This document shows, piece by piece, positions 33,965-42,506 of a stretch of DNA of 64,000 bases. Positions within the stretch are counted from its first letter, which is position 1. Every line of letters starts with the position of its first letter. Under the pieces are notes generated by a model. The model was not told the origin of the DNA. It worked only from the letters and a program-made list of their open reading frames with translations, and made no database searches. The translations under genes and the position numbers were made by a program. This DNA comes from Paraburkholderia terricola (GTDB taxonomy: Bacteria > Pseudomonadota > Gammaproteobacteria > Burkholderiales > Burkholderiaceae). The stretch spans positions 44,824 to 108,823 of the forward strand of contig NZ_FRAB01000020.1 in the NCBI RefSeq assembly GCF_900142195.1, given 5' to 3'.

Positions 33965-34429
33965 GAGTAGAAGCTCGGTGTCGGACAGCCTATTCTGAAC
34001 ACCCGGCGCGACTTCCTATGCATTTTGTTGTGGGAACCAAAGTCGAATTGCTTCTTTGGCAGCAGCATCGTCATGAATGCCGCTTCCGCATCGACACACG
34101 CTTCGCTCGACGCCGTTCACGCGGTTTTGTCGGCATTCTGAAAGTCCGCGTTGCGCTCGCCGAAACCCGGCACTGCTTCTCCAGCAGCAGCGCCGAGGCC
34201 ATCTTGCTTCGTCAGCTTCATACGCACGCCTGCAATCGTTCCATGCCGCCGCGATATACGCGCGGGAAAACGCCGCAAACGGCTATGCCATTTGACTCGC
34301 CGCGCCATCGGGCCGAAACGCGCGACCGCCCCAAAGTACAGCTCGCGCCGGCAGCGGCGAATGGCACGCTATTCGCTCAATAAGCCGAACTCCCTATTTG
34401 ATTCGCTTCCCATTGAAAGGATCGTTCGC
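33965..34429. other. divergent regulatory region between sfnR and msuE
   Basis: About 465 bases between starts. It contains the sigma-54 candidate at 34362-34377 and presumably upstream sites for SfnR and a sulfur regulator, which I could not define. Short open frames run through it, including one of 121 codons at 34018-34383, but they have no family resemblance. Confidence 0.5.
34362..34377 (+). promoter_or_regulatory. sigma-54 promoter candidate for msuE-sfnG
   Basis: TGGCACGCTATTCGCT has a perfect -24 element (TGGCACG) and a near-consensus -12 (TCGCT for TTGCW) with exact GG-N10-GC spacing. Transcription would start about 40 bp before the msuE ATG. This is the better of the two -24/-12 sites in the region. 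Confidence 0.7.
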
Positions 34430-35011
34430 ATGAGCAACAGATTGAACGTGGTCGCGGTTTCCGGCGGATTGCAACGGCCATCGCGCACGCTGGCCGTGGT
34501 CGAGGGCCTGCTCGCGGCGCTCGGCGACGCGCTGCCGATCGACACGCACCTCGTCGAACTCGGCCAGATCGCGCCGCGACTCGCCGGCGCCGTGCTGCGC
34601 GCGCAGCTTCCCGCCGACGTCGAAGCGCAGATCAAGGCGATCGAATCGGCCGATCTGATCATCGCCGCGAGCCCTGTCTATCGCGCTTCGTATACCGGGC
34701 TCTTCAAGCATCTGTTCGATCTCGTGCATCACGAGGCGCTGTTCGACGTGCCCGTCCTTCTCGCGGCAACCGGCGGCAGCGAGCGTCACGCGCTGGTGAT
34801 CGATCATCAACTGCGGCCGCTCTTCAGCTTCTTTCAGGCTCGCACGCTGCCGATCGGCGTCTATGCGTCGGATGCGGATTTCGACGGCCATGCCATCGCA
34901 AGCGCCGCGCTGAAAGAGCGCATCGCGCTCGCCGTGACACGCGCGCTGCCGTGGCTGCATGCGGGACGCCTTCCGGCCTCTTCCTCGCGAGCGGCAACGC
35001 TGGCTGCCTAA
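34430..35011 (+). CDS. msuE: NAD(P)H-dependent FMN reductase
   Basis: A 193-residue flavodoxin-fold reductase that supplies FMNH2 to two-component monooxygenases such as SfnG. The flavin-phosphate loop reads VVAVSGGLQRPSRT at the N-terminus, followed by DLIIAASPVYRASYTGLFKHLFDLV and LLAATGGSERHALVIDHQLRPLFSFF, close to MsuE/SsuE reductases. The start at 34430 has AAAGG upstream. sfnG begins 28 bp after its stop, so reductase and oxygenase are co-expressed. MsuE versus SsuE cannot be fully separated, but the neighbours favour MsuE. Confidence 0.87.
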   Translation: MSNRLNVVAVSGGLQRPSRTLAVVEGLLAALGDALPIDTHLVELGQIAPRLAGAVLRAQLPADVEAQIKAIESADLIIAASPVYRASYTGLFKHLFDLVHHEALFDVPVLLAATGGSERHALVIDHQLRPLFSFFQARTLPIGVYASDADFDGHAIASAALKERIALAVTRALPWLHAGRLPASSSRAATLAA

Positions 35012-35039
35012 CCTCCTTCATTCAATCACCAGGAACATC

Positions 35040-36143
35040 ATGAGCCACACCCATTCTCACGACGACGCCCTCAAGTTCGCCTACTGGGTGCCCAACGTCA
35101 GCGGCGGCCTGGTCGTCAGCACGATCGAGCAACGCACCGACTGGAGTCTCGAATACAACCAGAAGCTCGCGCAAACCGCCGAGCAGGCGGGTTTCGAGTA
35201 CGCGCTGAGCCAGATTCGCTTTACCGCCGGCTACGGCGCGGAGCATCAGCACGAATCGGTTTCCTTCAGCCAGGCGCTGTTGCACGCGACCACCCAACTC
35301 AAGGTGCTGGCCGCGATCCTGCCCGGACCCTGGCATCCCGCGGTCGTCGCCAAGCAACTGGCGACCATCGACCACATTTCGAATGGGCGCATTGCAATCA
35401 ACGTCGTGAGCGGCTGGTTCAAAGGCGAGTTCACCGCGATCGGCGAGCCGTGGCTCGAACACGACGAACGGTATCGGCGCTCGAACGAATTCATTCAGGC
35501 GCTCAAGGGCATCTGGACGCAGGACCACTTCACCTTCAAGGGCGACTTCTACCGCTTCAACGATTACACGCTGAGTCCGAAGCCGGTGCAAAAGCCGCAT
35601 CCCGAGATCTTCCAGGGCGGCAGTTCGCGCGCCGCCCGCGACAACGCCGCGAGCGTGTCCGACTGGTACTTCACCAACGGCAATACGCCGGAGAACCTGA
35701 AGGCGCAAATCGACGACATTCAGGCGAAGGCGGCGAAAAACAATCACAAGGTGCGCATCGGCGTGAACGCCTTCGTGATCGCGCGCGATACCGAGGAAGA
35801 AGCCAAAGCGGTGCTCGACGACATCATCAGGCATGCGCACGTCGAAGCCGTGCATGCGTTCGGCGATGCCGCCAGGCAGGCGGGCGCGGCTTCGCCGGAA
35901 GGCGAAGGCAATTGGGCCAAATCGAGCTTCGAAGACCTCGTGCAGTACAACGACGGCTTTCGCACCAATCTCATCGGTACGCCGCAGCAGATCGCCGAGC
36001 GCATCGTCGAATTGAAATCGATTGGCGTGGATCTGGTGCTGACCGGATTTCTCCATTTCATCGAAGAGGTGGAGTACTTCGGCAAACGCGTTCTGCCGCT
36101 GGTGCGCGAACTCGAACGCAAGCAACAGGCCAAGGCCGCGTGA
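35040..36143 (+). CDS. sfnG: FMNH2-dependent dimethyl sulfone monooxygenase
   Basis: A 367-residue bacterial-luciferase-like flavin monooxygenase. SfnG converts dimethyl sulfone to methanesulfinate using FMNH2 from MsuE. The opening LKFAYWVPNVSGGLVVSTIEQRT is nearly diagnostic, followed by EYALSQIRFTAGYGAEHQHE, HISNGRIAINVVSGWFKGEF (TIM-barrel core with flavin contacts) and PEIFQGGSSRAARDNAA. The ribosome-binding site is AGGAA. The stop is two bases before the next start, so it is translationally linked to the ligase-like gene and perhaps the ABC importer. No ssuD is in the window; the later desulfonation step must be encoded elsewhere. Confidence 0.93.
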   Translation: MSHTHSHDDALKFAYWVPNVSGGLVVSTIEQRTDWSLEYNQKLAQTAEQAGFEYALSQIRFTAGYGAEHQHESVSFSQALLHATTQLKVLAAILPGPWHPAVVAKQLATIDHISNGRIAINVVSGWFKGEFTAIGEPWLEHDERYRRSNEFIQALKGIWTQDHFTFKGDFYRFNDYTLSPKPVQKPHPEIFQGGSSRAARDNAASVSDWYFTNGNTPENLKAQIDDIQAKAAKNNHKVRIGVNAFVIARDTEEEAKAVLDDIIRHAHVEAVHAFGDAARQAGAASPEGEGNWAKSSFEDLVQYNDGFRTNLIGTPQQIAERIVELKSIGVDLVLTGFLHFIEEVEYFGKRVLPLVRELERKQQAKAA

Positions 36144-36145
36144 TC

Positions 36146-37303
36146 ATGACGGGCGCGCAACCCTCGACGCTGCCGGACTGGCTGCGCCATCAGGCGCGGC
36201 ATCGGCCGCATGCTCTTGCGTTGCGGCACAAGCGGCTGGGCGCGTGGCACGCGCTGTCGTGGCGAGAGGTCGCCGCGGCGGTCGAGCAACTCGCGGCGGG
36301 CCTCGCGCAGCGAGGCTTTGCGGCGGGCGACGCGCTACTGCTCGTGAGCCAGCCGCGCGAGCAGGCATTGCTGCTGTCGCTCGCGGCGCAGTGGAGCGGC
36401 GGCGTGGCGATACCGCTCGACCCGCAACTCGGCGACGCCGCGTTGCGCGCCGCGCTCACGCATCTCGCCCCGCGTTTCGTGCTTGCCGAGGACGACCGTC
36501 AGGTCGACCGTCTGCTGGCGCAGGAACAGGCGTTGCAAGTGATCGACGCGAACCCGCGCCATCTCACGCCGCATCCGCATCCCGCCGTGATCGACTATCG
36601 CGCGCTGGCGCTCGCGAGTCGTGAAGGCTTCGCACCGGCCGCGCTGCCGCACGGCGATGCGTTCGCCTTCGTGCGGCTGAATGACGACGGGCACCTCGTC
36701 GAACAGCGCTTCACTCACGCGACGCTGGTGCGCGAAGCGCGGCATCTGGTCGACACCGAGAAGCTGCACGCGAACGACGAAGCCTTCGCCGCGCGCGCGT
36801 TTGCCGCCGCTTCGCAGGAGCGCTATCTGATCGCGCCGTGGGTGCTGAGCGGCTTCCGACTGAACTTTCCCGAGTCGCTCGCCACGCGCGATAACGACCG
36901 CCGCGAACTCGCACCGACGCTCGTCGCCGGCACGCGCGACACCTACGCCCGCGTGGCGCAACTCGTGGACGACCGCTTGCCCGGCGAGCGCTCATGGCGC
37001 CGCCGCCTGATCGATCGCGCTCTACGCGGGCAGCGTGGTCCGTTCGGCCCGCTCATCCGCACGCTGACGTGGTGGCTCATCACGCGGCCGTTGCGCGAAG
37101 TGATCGGTTTTTCACGCACGCATGCGGCGCTCGTCATCGGCCCGCCGCTCGACGCTAAAACCGCAGCGCTGTTCGATGCGCTACGCGTACCGGTCCGCGC
37201 GTGGCCGGATCACAGCGACCGGCAACGCGTCGAACAACGCGCACAGCCGGAAACGCCGCAACGCCATGCGGCTGACCGCGCGTCTGAACAACCGGCCTAC
37301 TGA
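36146..37303 (+). CDS. truncated acyl-CoA synthetase-like (AMP-binding) protein
   Basis: A 385-residue protein that resembles the N-terminal two thirds of acyl-CoA/AMP-forming synthetases: LPDWLRHQARHRPHALALRHKR, then WREVAAAVEQLAAGLAQRGFAAGD and ALLLSLAAQWSGGVAIPLDPQ. The P-loop (consensus TSGTTGxPK) is absent; the matching place, about 173-188, reads AFAFVRLNDDGHLVEQ. The later adenylate motifs and the mobile C-terminal domain are missing; the chain stops shortly after a degenerate VIGPPLDAKTAALFDALRVPVR. It can hardly adenylate a substrate. Full-length ligases often precede this kind of livG-H-M-K-F cluster, so this is either a decayed or a repurposed ligase. It starts two bases after sfnG. 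Confidence 0.75.
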   Translation: MTGAQPSTLPDWLRHQARHRPHALALRHKRLGAWHALSWREVAAAVEQLAAGLAQRGFAAGDALLLVSQPREQALLLSLAAQWSGGVAIPLDPQLGDAALRAALTHLAPRFVLAEDDRQVDRLLAQEQALQVIDANPRHLTPHPHPAVIDYRALALASREGFAPAALPHGDAFAFVRLNDDGHLVEQRFTHATLVREARHLVDTEKLHANDEAFAARAFAAASQERYLIAPWVLSGFRLNFPESLATRDNDRRELAPTLVAGTRDTYARVAQLVDDRLPGERSWRRRLIDRALRGQRGPFGPLIRTLTWWLITRPLREVIGFSRTHAALVIGPPLDAKTAALFDALRVPVRAWPDHSDRQRVEQRAQPETPQRHAADRASEQPAY

Positions 37304-37321
37304 CGCATGACCCAACCTTAA

Positions 37322-38101
37322 ATGACTCGATCCACTCACGCGCTGCTCTCGCTCGACCATATTTCGCTGTCGTTCAAAGGCGTCAAAGCCATCACCGACA
37401 TCAGCTTCAACGTGCAAGCCGGGGAAATCTGCGCGCTGATCGGTCCGAACGGCGCGGGCAAAAGCTCGCTGCTCAACGTGATCAACGGCGTGTATCGGCC
37501 GCAGCACGGCAGCGTGCGTTTCGACGGCAACGCTTATCGGCGCATGAACCCGTATCACGCGGCGCACAGCGGCATTGCGCGCACGTTTCAGAACATCGCG
37601 CTGTTTCGCCGGATGAGCGTGCTGGACAACGTGCTGACCGGCCGCAATCTGCATCGGCGCAGCACGTGGCTCGAACAGACGTTGCGCGTCGGCCGCGCGC
37701 GCGGCGATGAAACGGCGCAGCGTCGCTATGCGGAAGTGGTGATCGAAGCACTCGATTTGCAGCGCTTCCGGCACACCGCCGTCGGCACCTTGCCCTATGG
37801 CGTGCAAAAGCGCGTCGAACTGGCCCGCGCGCTCGCCGCCGAGCCGCGCCTGCTGCTGCTCGACGAACCGATGGCCGGCATGAACGCCGACGAAAAGCGC
37901 GCGATGGCCGGCTACGTGCTCGACGCCAACAGGCAATTCGGCGTGACGGTCGTGCTGATCGAGCACGACATCGGCGTGGTGATGGACCTGTCGGATCACG
38001 TGGTCGTACTCGATTACGGCAAGAAGATCGCCGATGGCGCGCCCGCCGACGTGCGCGGCAACCCGGACGTGCTGGCCGCCTATCTCGGCACCCGTCATTG
38101 A
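37322..38101 (+). CDS. branched-chain-type ABC importer, ATP-binding protein (LivG-like)
   Basis: A 259-residue ATPase of the LivG group. Walker A GPNGAGKSS is at 41-49, the family sequence INGVYRPQHGSVRFDG follows, IARTFQNIALFRRMSVLDNV contains the Q-loop, the signature is the LivG variant LPYGVQKRVELARAL, Walker B is LLLLDEPMAGM, and the H-loop is LIEHDIGVVMDLSDHV. It pairs with the LivF-like ATPase at 41556. The ribosome-binding site is poor (coupling to the preceding gene is possible, 18 bp away). The importer probably takes up an amino-acid-like or organosulfur/aromatic compound; the ligand is unknown. Confidence 0.9.
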   Translation: MTRSTHALLSLDHISLSFKGVKAITDISFNVQAGEICALIGPNGAGKSSLLNVINGVYRPQHGSVRFDGNAYRRMNPYHAAHSGIARTFQNIALFRRMSVLDNVLTGRNLHRRSTWLEQTLRVGRARGDETAQRRYAEVVIEALDLQRFRHTAVGTLPYGVQKRVELARALAAEPRLLLLDEPMAGMNADEKRAMAGYVLDANRQFGVTVVLIEHDIGVVMDLSDHVVVLDYGKKIADGAPADVRGNPDVLAAYLGTRH

Positions 38102-38114
38102 GAGACTCGACAAC

Positions 38115-38996
38115 ATGGAATTTTTTCTCGAAGTGCTCGTCGGCGGCTTGCTGGCGGGCGTGATGTATTCGATGGTCGCGATCGGCTTCGTGCTGATCTA
38201 CAAAGCGTCCGGCGTGTTCAATTTCGCGCAGGGCTCGATGGTGCTGTTCGGCGCACTGACCTATGTGAGCCTCGTCGAACGGCAGGTGAATCCGGTGCTC
38301 GCCTTCGGCGTGACGCTCGCGGCGCTCGTGTTGATCGCGGTGCTGATCGGCCGCCTCGTGTTGCGGCCTCTGGTGAACCGGCCGCCCATCGTGCTGTTCA
38401 TGGCGACGCTCGGCCTGAGCTTCATTCTCGAAGGCGCCGCGCAACTCTTCTGGGGCGCGCAGGTGCATGGCCTCGCGCTCGGCATCGACGACAAGCCTTT
38501 GAATCTCGCCGGCGTCATGATCAGCCAGTTCGACATCTTCGCGGCGGCAACCGCCGGTGCGCTGGTGCTGGCGCTGTCGCTGCTGACCCGGCGAACGCGG
38601 CTCGGCTTGTCGTTGCGCGCCGTCGCCGACGACCCGCTCGCCGCGCTGGCGGTCGGTGTGCGGCTGCCGCGCGTCTGGGCCATCGTGTGGGCGCTCGCCG
38701 GCTTCGTCAGCCTGGTGGCGGGACTCCTGTGGGGCGCGCGGCTCGGCGTGCAGTTCTCGCTGTCGCTCGTGGTGCTGAAAGCGCTGCCGGTGTTGATCAT
38801 CGGCGGCTTTTCGTCGATCGGCGGGGCGATCGTCGGCGGGCTGCTGATCGGCGCGTCGGAGAAGCTCGCCGAAGTCTACGTCGGCACGCTGCTCGGCGGC
38901 GGCATCGAAAACTGGTTTCCCTATCTGCTCGCGATGCTGTTCCTGCTCGCGCGCCCTGCCGGTTTGTTCGGCGAACCCGCCGTGGAACGGGTGTGA
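38115..38996 (+). CDS. branched-chain-type ABC importer permease (LivH-like)
   Basis: A 293-residue inner-membrane permease with eight or so hydrophobic helices. Recognisable stretches are EVLVGGLLAGVMYSMVAIGF at the start, YKASGVFNFAQGSMVLFGA, and the EAA-like coupling loop LRAVADDPLAALAVGVRLPRV, all typical of LivH. The start at 38115 is 13 bp after the livG-like stop, and the stop is followed within two bases by the livM-like gene. It forms the translocation pore together with the LivM-like subunit. Confidence 0.9.
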   Translation: MEFFLEVLVGGLLAGVMYSMVAIGFVLIYKASGVFNFAQGSMVLFGALTYVSLVERQVNPVLAFGVTLAALVLIAVLIGRLVLRPLVNRPPIVLFMATLGLSFILEGAAQLFWGAQVHGLALGIDDKPLNLAGVMISQFDIFAAATAGALVLALSLLTRRTRLGLSLRAVADDPLAALAVGVRLPRVWAIVWALAGFVSLVAGLLWGARLGVQFSLSLVVLKALPVLIIGGFSSIGGAIVGGLLIGASEKLAEVYVGTLLGGGIENWFPYLLAMLFLLARPAGLFGEPAVERV

Positions 38997-38998
38997 AC

Positions 38999-40102
38999 GT
39001 GAGTGCGAGGCCAACCGTGTCGTCTCTTCAATCCAACGCGAGCGTATCGCGCAAGCCGGGCGCGCCGCCGCGCCGCTCGTCGCTGCTCAGGCTGTCGGGC
39101 GGCGCGCTACTCGCGCTGATCGCATTAGCCGCGCTGATCGCGTTCGTCGCCGTGCCGCGCCTGAGCAACGACTACTGGCTCAGCGCGATCCTGATTCCCT
39201 TCCTCGTGCTGTCGCTGGCGGGTCTGGGGCTGAACCTCGTCACCGGTTACGCGGGACAACTCTCGCTCGGCTCGGCGGCGTTCATGTCGGTCGGCGCCTA
39301 CGCCACCTACAACCTGCTGGTGCGAGCGCCGGCGCTGCCGCTCGCCGTCGACCTGCTGCTCGGCGGACTCATCACCGCCGCGGTGGGCGCGCTGTTCGGC
39401 CTGCCGAGCCTGCGCATCAAGGGCTTCTATCTGATCGTCTCGACGCTGGCCGCGCAATTCCTCGTCGAATGGATTTTTACGCGGGTGAGCTGGTTTTCGA
39501 ACAACGACGGCTCGGGCGTGCTGAGCGCGCCCGCGCTCTCCGCGTTCGGCCTGAAAATCGCCACGCCCGCGGCGCGTTATCTGCTCGTGCTGAGCGTCGT
39601 GGCGATTGTCTTCGCGATGGCGTCCAGTCTCGTGCGCAGCGAACTCGGCCGGCGCTGGATGGCCGTGCGCGACATGGACACCGCCGCGCGCGTGATCGGC
39701 ATTCCGGTGGGCCGCACCAAACTGCTCGCGTTCGCGCTCAGTTCGTTCGTGCTCGGCATCGCCGGCGCGCTGTGGGCATTCGCCTATCTCGGCACGGTGG
39801 AGCCGCACGGCTTCGATCTGAATCTGTCGTTTCAGGTGTTGTTCATCATCATCATCGGCGGCATGGGCAGCATCGGCGGGAATTTCCTGGGGGCCGCGTT
39901 CATCGTGCTGCTGCCGATACTGCTCTCGCATGCGGCGGGCGCGCTCGCCAGCGTCGGCATCGAGGCCGGCCAGTTGCAGAACCTGCAGAAAATCCTCTTC
40001 GGCACGCTCATCATCGTCTTTCTCATCAAGGAACCGGACGGCCTCGCGCGACTGGTCCAGACCGCGCGGAACCGGCTGCGCGACTGGCCGTTGCGCGCGT
40101 GA
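38999..40102 (+). CDS. branched-chain-type ABC importer permease (LivM-like), GTG start
   Basis: A 367-residue permease of the LivM group. After a polar N-terminus of about 30 residues there are eight or nine hydrophobic helices, with LAGLGLNLVTGYAGQLSLGSAAFMSVGAYA, GLPSLRIKGFYLIVSTLAAQF and MAVRDMDTAARVIGIPVGRTKLLAFALS (coupling loop) as family hallmarks. The start is GTG at 38999, with GGAACGG eight bases upstream; a GTG at 38993, overlapping the preceding stop, is the alternative. It is followed by the binding-protein gene after 80 bp. Confidence 0.88.
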   Translation: MSARPTVSSLQSNASVSRKPGAPPRRSSLLRLSGGALLALIALAALIAFVAVPRLSNDYWLSAILIPFLVLSLAGLGLNLVTGYAGQLSLGSAAFMSVGAYATYNLLVRAPALPLAVDLLLGGLITAAVGALFGLPSLRIKGFYLIVSTLAAQFLVEWIFTRVSWFSNNDGSGVLSAPALSAFGLKIATPAARYLLVLSVVAIVFAMASSLVRSELGRRWMAVRDMDTAARVIGIPVGRTKLLAFALSSFVLGIAGALWAFAYLGTVEPHGFDLNLSFQVLFIIIIGGMGSIGGNFLGAAFIVLLPILLSHAAGALASVGIEAGQLQNLQKILFGTLIIVFLIKEPDGLARLVQTARNRLRDWPLRA

Positions 40103-40182
40103 AGCCGGCTGCATTGCCTCGCTCGTCGCTCTTCATTTCACTGCTTCATTTCACTGCTTCATTAATCAAGGTCTAACCCCGT

Positions 40183-41553
40183 ATGAATTTCATCGACTCC
40201 TTCAAAAGGCGCGGAACGTCAGCGCGCCTGTCAGCGCGCCTCGCCGCCGCGAGCCTGCTGCTTGCGCTCGGCGCGACGCCCTTTTCCAACGCGCAAGCCG
40301 CGGGCGAGGAATACTTCCCGTTGCAAAGCTATCGCGTCGGTCCTTATGCGGCTGGCGGCAGCGGCTTCTTCGGCGGCTTCATCGACTATATGAACCTCGT
40401 CAACAAGCGCGACGGCGGCGTGAACGGCGTCAAGCTGACGTGGAGCGAATGCGAAACCGAGTACGTGGTCGAAAAGGGCGTGGAGTGCTATGAGCGGCTG
40501 AAGAGCGGCCTGAACGGCGCGCCGGCGGCGGCGACCAATCCGCTCTCGGTCGGCATCGCCTACGCCACGCTCGATCGTTCGTCCGTGGACAAGATTCCGC
40601 TCGTCACGATCAACCACGGCCGCACGGATTCGACGGACGGCGCGGTATTCCCCTATGTGTTCCCGCTGCAACTCAATCCGTATAGCGAAGTCTCCGCGAT
40701 CGTCAATTACATCGGCCAGCAATCCGGCGGACTGACTCAGCTCAAGGGCAAGAAGATCGTCGTGCTCTATCACGGCTCGCCTTATGGCCGCGAGACGATT
40801 CCGGTGCTGGATACGCTCGCGAAAAAATACGGCTTCGAACTCACGCAGATCGAAGTGCCGCATCCGGGTAACGAGCAAGGCTCGCAGTGGCTCACCATCC
40901 ATCGGATCAAGCCCGACTGGGTGATTCTGCGCGGCTGGGGCGTGATGAATCCGGTCGCGTTGAAGTCCGCGCAAAAGGTGGGCTTCCCGGCCGATCACAT
41001 CATCGGCAACATCTGGAGCAACTCGGAAGAGGACGCGCGTCCGGCGGGCGACGCCGCCAAGGGCTTCATCTCGATCACCACGCATCCGTCGGGCACCGGC
41101 TTCCCGGTGATTCAAGCGATCGACCAGTACGTGATCAAGCCGGGCAACGGCAATCTGAAGGACCCGGCGCGCTTCGGCACGGTGTACTACAACCTGGGCG
41201 TCGTCAACGGCATTCTGAATGTCGAGGCGTTGCGCGTGGCGCAGGCGAAATTCGGCAACAAGCCGCTGACGGGCGAACAGGTGCGCTGGGGCTTCGAGCA
41301 TCTGAATCTCGACGACGCGCGCCTGAAGCAGCTCGGCGCGTATGGTCTGGTTCAGCCGCTGAAACTGTCGTGCGCCGATCACGAAGGCGGCGGCGCCGTG
41401 CGCTTTCAGCAATGGGACGGCCAGCAATGGAAGGTGATCAGCGGCTGGGTGCAGGCCGATCGCGCGCTGCTGCGTCCGATCATCGAGAAGTCGGCGAATG
41501 CCTACGCGAAGGAGAAAGGCATTACGCCGCGCGATTGCGGCAAGGATATCTGA
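40183..41553 (+). CDS. branched-chain-type ABC importer substrate-binding protein
   Basis: A 456-residue periplasmic binding protein (type-I fold, LivJ/LivK superfamily, long form). The signal peptide ends near NAQA-AGEEYFP. The mature part includes LQSYRVGPYAAGGSGFFGGF, VNGVKLTWSECETEYVVEKGV (a Cys pair that may form a disulfide with VECYERL) and IVVLYHGSPYGRETIPVLDTL. Similar long binding proteins occur in clusters with an AMP-ligase gene and two ATPases, as here. The ligand is unknown; the sfn context makes a sulfur-containing or aromatic compound plausible but unproven. The ribosome-binding site is AAGG. Confidence 0.88.
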   Translation: MNFIDSFKRRGTSARLSARLAAASLLLALGATPFSNAQAAGEEYFPLQSYRVGPYAAGGSGFFGGFIDYMNLVNKRDGGVNGVKLTWSECETEYVVEKGVECYERLKSGLNGAPAAATNPLSVGIAYATLDRSSVDKIPLVTINHGRTDSTDGAVFPYVFPLQLNPYSEVSAIVNYIGQQSGGLTQLKGKKIVVLYHGSPYGRETIPVLDTLAKKYGFELTQIEVPHPGNEQGSQWLTIHRIKPDWVILRGWGVMNPVALKSAQKVGFPADHIIGNIWSNSEEDARPAGDAAKGFISITTHPSGTGFPVIQAIDQYVIKPGNGNLKDPARFGTVYYNLGVVNGILNVEALRVAQAKFGNKPLTGEQVRWGFEHLNLDDARLKQLGAYGLVQPLKLSCADHEGGGAVRFQQWDGQQWKVISGWVQADRALLRPIIEKSANAYAKEKGITPRDCGKDI

Positions 41554-41555
41554 GC

Positions 41556-42356
41556 ATGAGCGCCGCCCCGATCCTCGAAGTCGACGACATCGCGGTGACG
41601 TACAGCCAGTTGATACCGGCATTGCGCGGCGTGTCGCTGAGCGTGCCGTCCGGCGCGATCGTCGCCTTGCTGGGCGGCAACGGCGCGGGCAAGACGACCA
41701 CGCTGAAGGCGGTCTCCAGTCTGCTGCGCGCGGAGCGCGGCGAGCTCACGTCGGGGCGCATCGCGTATCGCGGCGAAGCGATCACCCACGCCGATCCGTG
41801 GACGCTCGCCGAACGCGGGCTCGTCCAGGTGCTGGAGGGGCGGCGTTGTTTCGCGCATTTGTCGGTGGAAGACAACCTGCGGCTGGGCGCGTTCGTGCGG
41901 CGGCCCAAACGCGCTGAACTCGAAACGGAGCTCGAACGCATCTACGGCATCTTTCCGCGGCTCAGGGAGCGCCGCGCGACGCTGGCGGGCTACGCGTCGG
42001 GCGGCGAACAGCAGATGGTCGCGATCGGCCGCGCGTTGATGGCGCGGCCTTCGCTGGTGCTGCTCGACGAACCGTCGATGGGGCTCGCGCCGCAAGTGGT
42101 CGAGGAAATCTTCGAGACGGTGGCGGCGCTCAATCGCGACGACGGTGTGAGTTTTCTGCTGGCCGAGCAGAACGCCGCGATCGCGCTGAGCTATGCGCAA
42201 TCCGGTTACGTGCTCGAAGGCGGCCGGGTGGTTGCGCATGGGAAGGCGCAAGCGCTGCTGGAGCTCGATGTCCTGCGCGATGCTTATCTGGGCGGCGGCA
42301 CACAACGCACGCGCGAGGGAACAGGCGGGGCAGCGCGACGGTACGTGCGCGCATAG
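41556..42356 (+). CDS. branched-chain-type ABC importer, ATP-binding protein (LivF-like)
   Basis: The second ATPase, 266 residues, LivF type. Walker A GGNGAGKTT is at 40-48. VLEGRRCFAHLSVEDNLRLGAF carries the Q-loop region and the LivF-like E-G-R motif, the signature is YASGGEQQMVAIGRALM, Walker B is LVLLDEPSMGLAP, and the H-loop region has LLAEQNAAIAL. The start is two bases after the binding-protein stop. A short Arg/Gly-rich tail follows the family end. It closes the transporter operon, with no clear terminator before the MFS gene. Confidence 0.9.
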   Translation: MSAAPILEVDDIAVTYSQLIPALRGVSLSVPSGAIVALLGGNGAGKTTTLKAVSSLLRAERGELTSGRIAYRGEAITHADPWTLAERGLVQVLEGRRCFAHLSVEDNLRLGAFVRRPKRAELETELERIYGIFPRLRERRATLAGYASGGEQQMVAIGRALMARPSLVLLDEPSMGLAPQVVEEIFETVAALNRDDGVSFLLAEQNAAIALSYAQSGYVLEGGRVVAHGKAQALLELDVLRDAYLGGGTQRTREGTGGAARRYVRA

Positions 42357-42506
42357 CCCGAACGCCGACGGGAGCGGACCGGAACCGACGCGCGCGGCGA
42401 TTATCATTGACAGCGCTTCAGACCTGCTGCCACGCTGACGGTCGGAACTCCGAGCGTCGGCGTGAGGTTTGACGCAACGAGTCCACACTTCCCGAGGACC
42501 CTGTCG

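Noticed and set aside
34018..34383. 121-codon frame in the sfnR-msuE intergenic region
   Set aside because: It has no good start signal, runs through the sigma-54 promoter candidate and shows no domain or codon-bias support.
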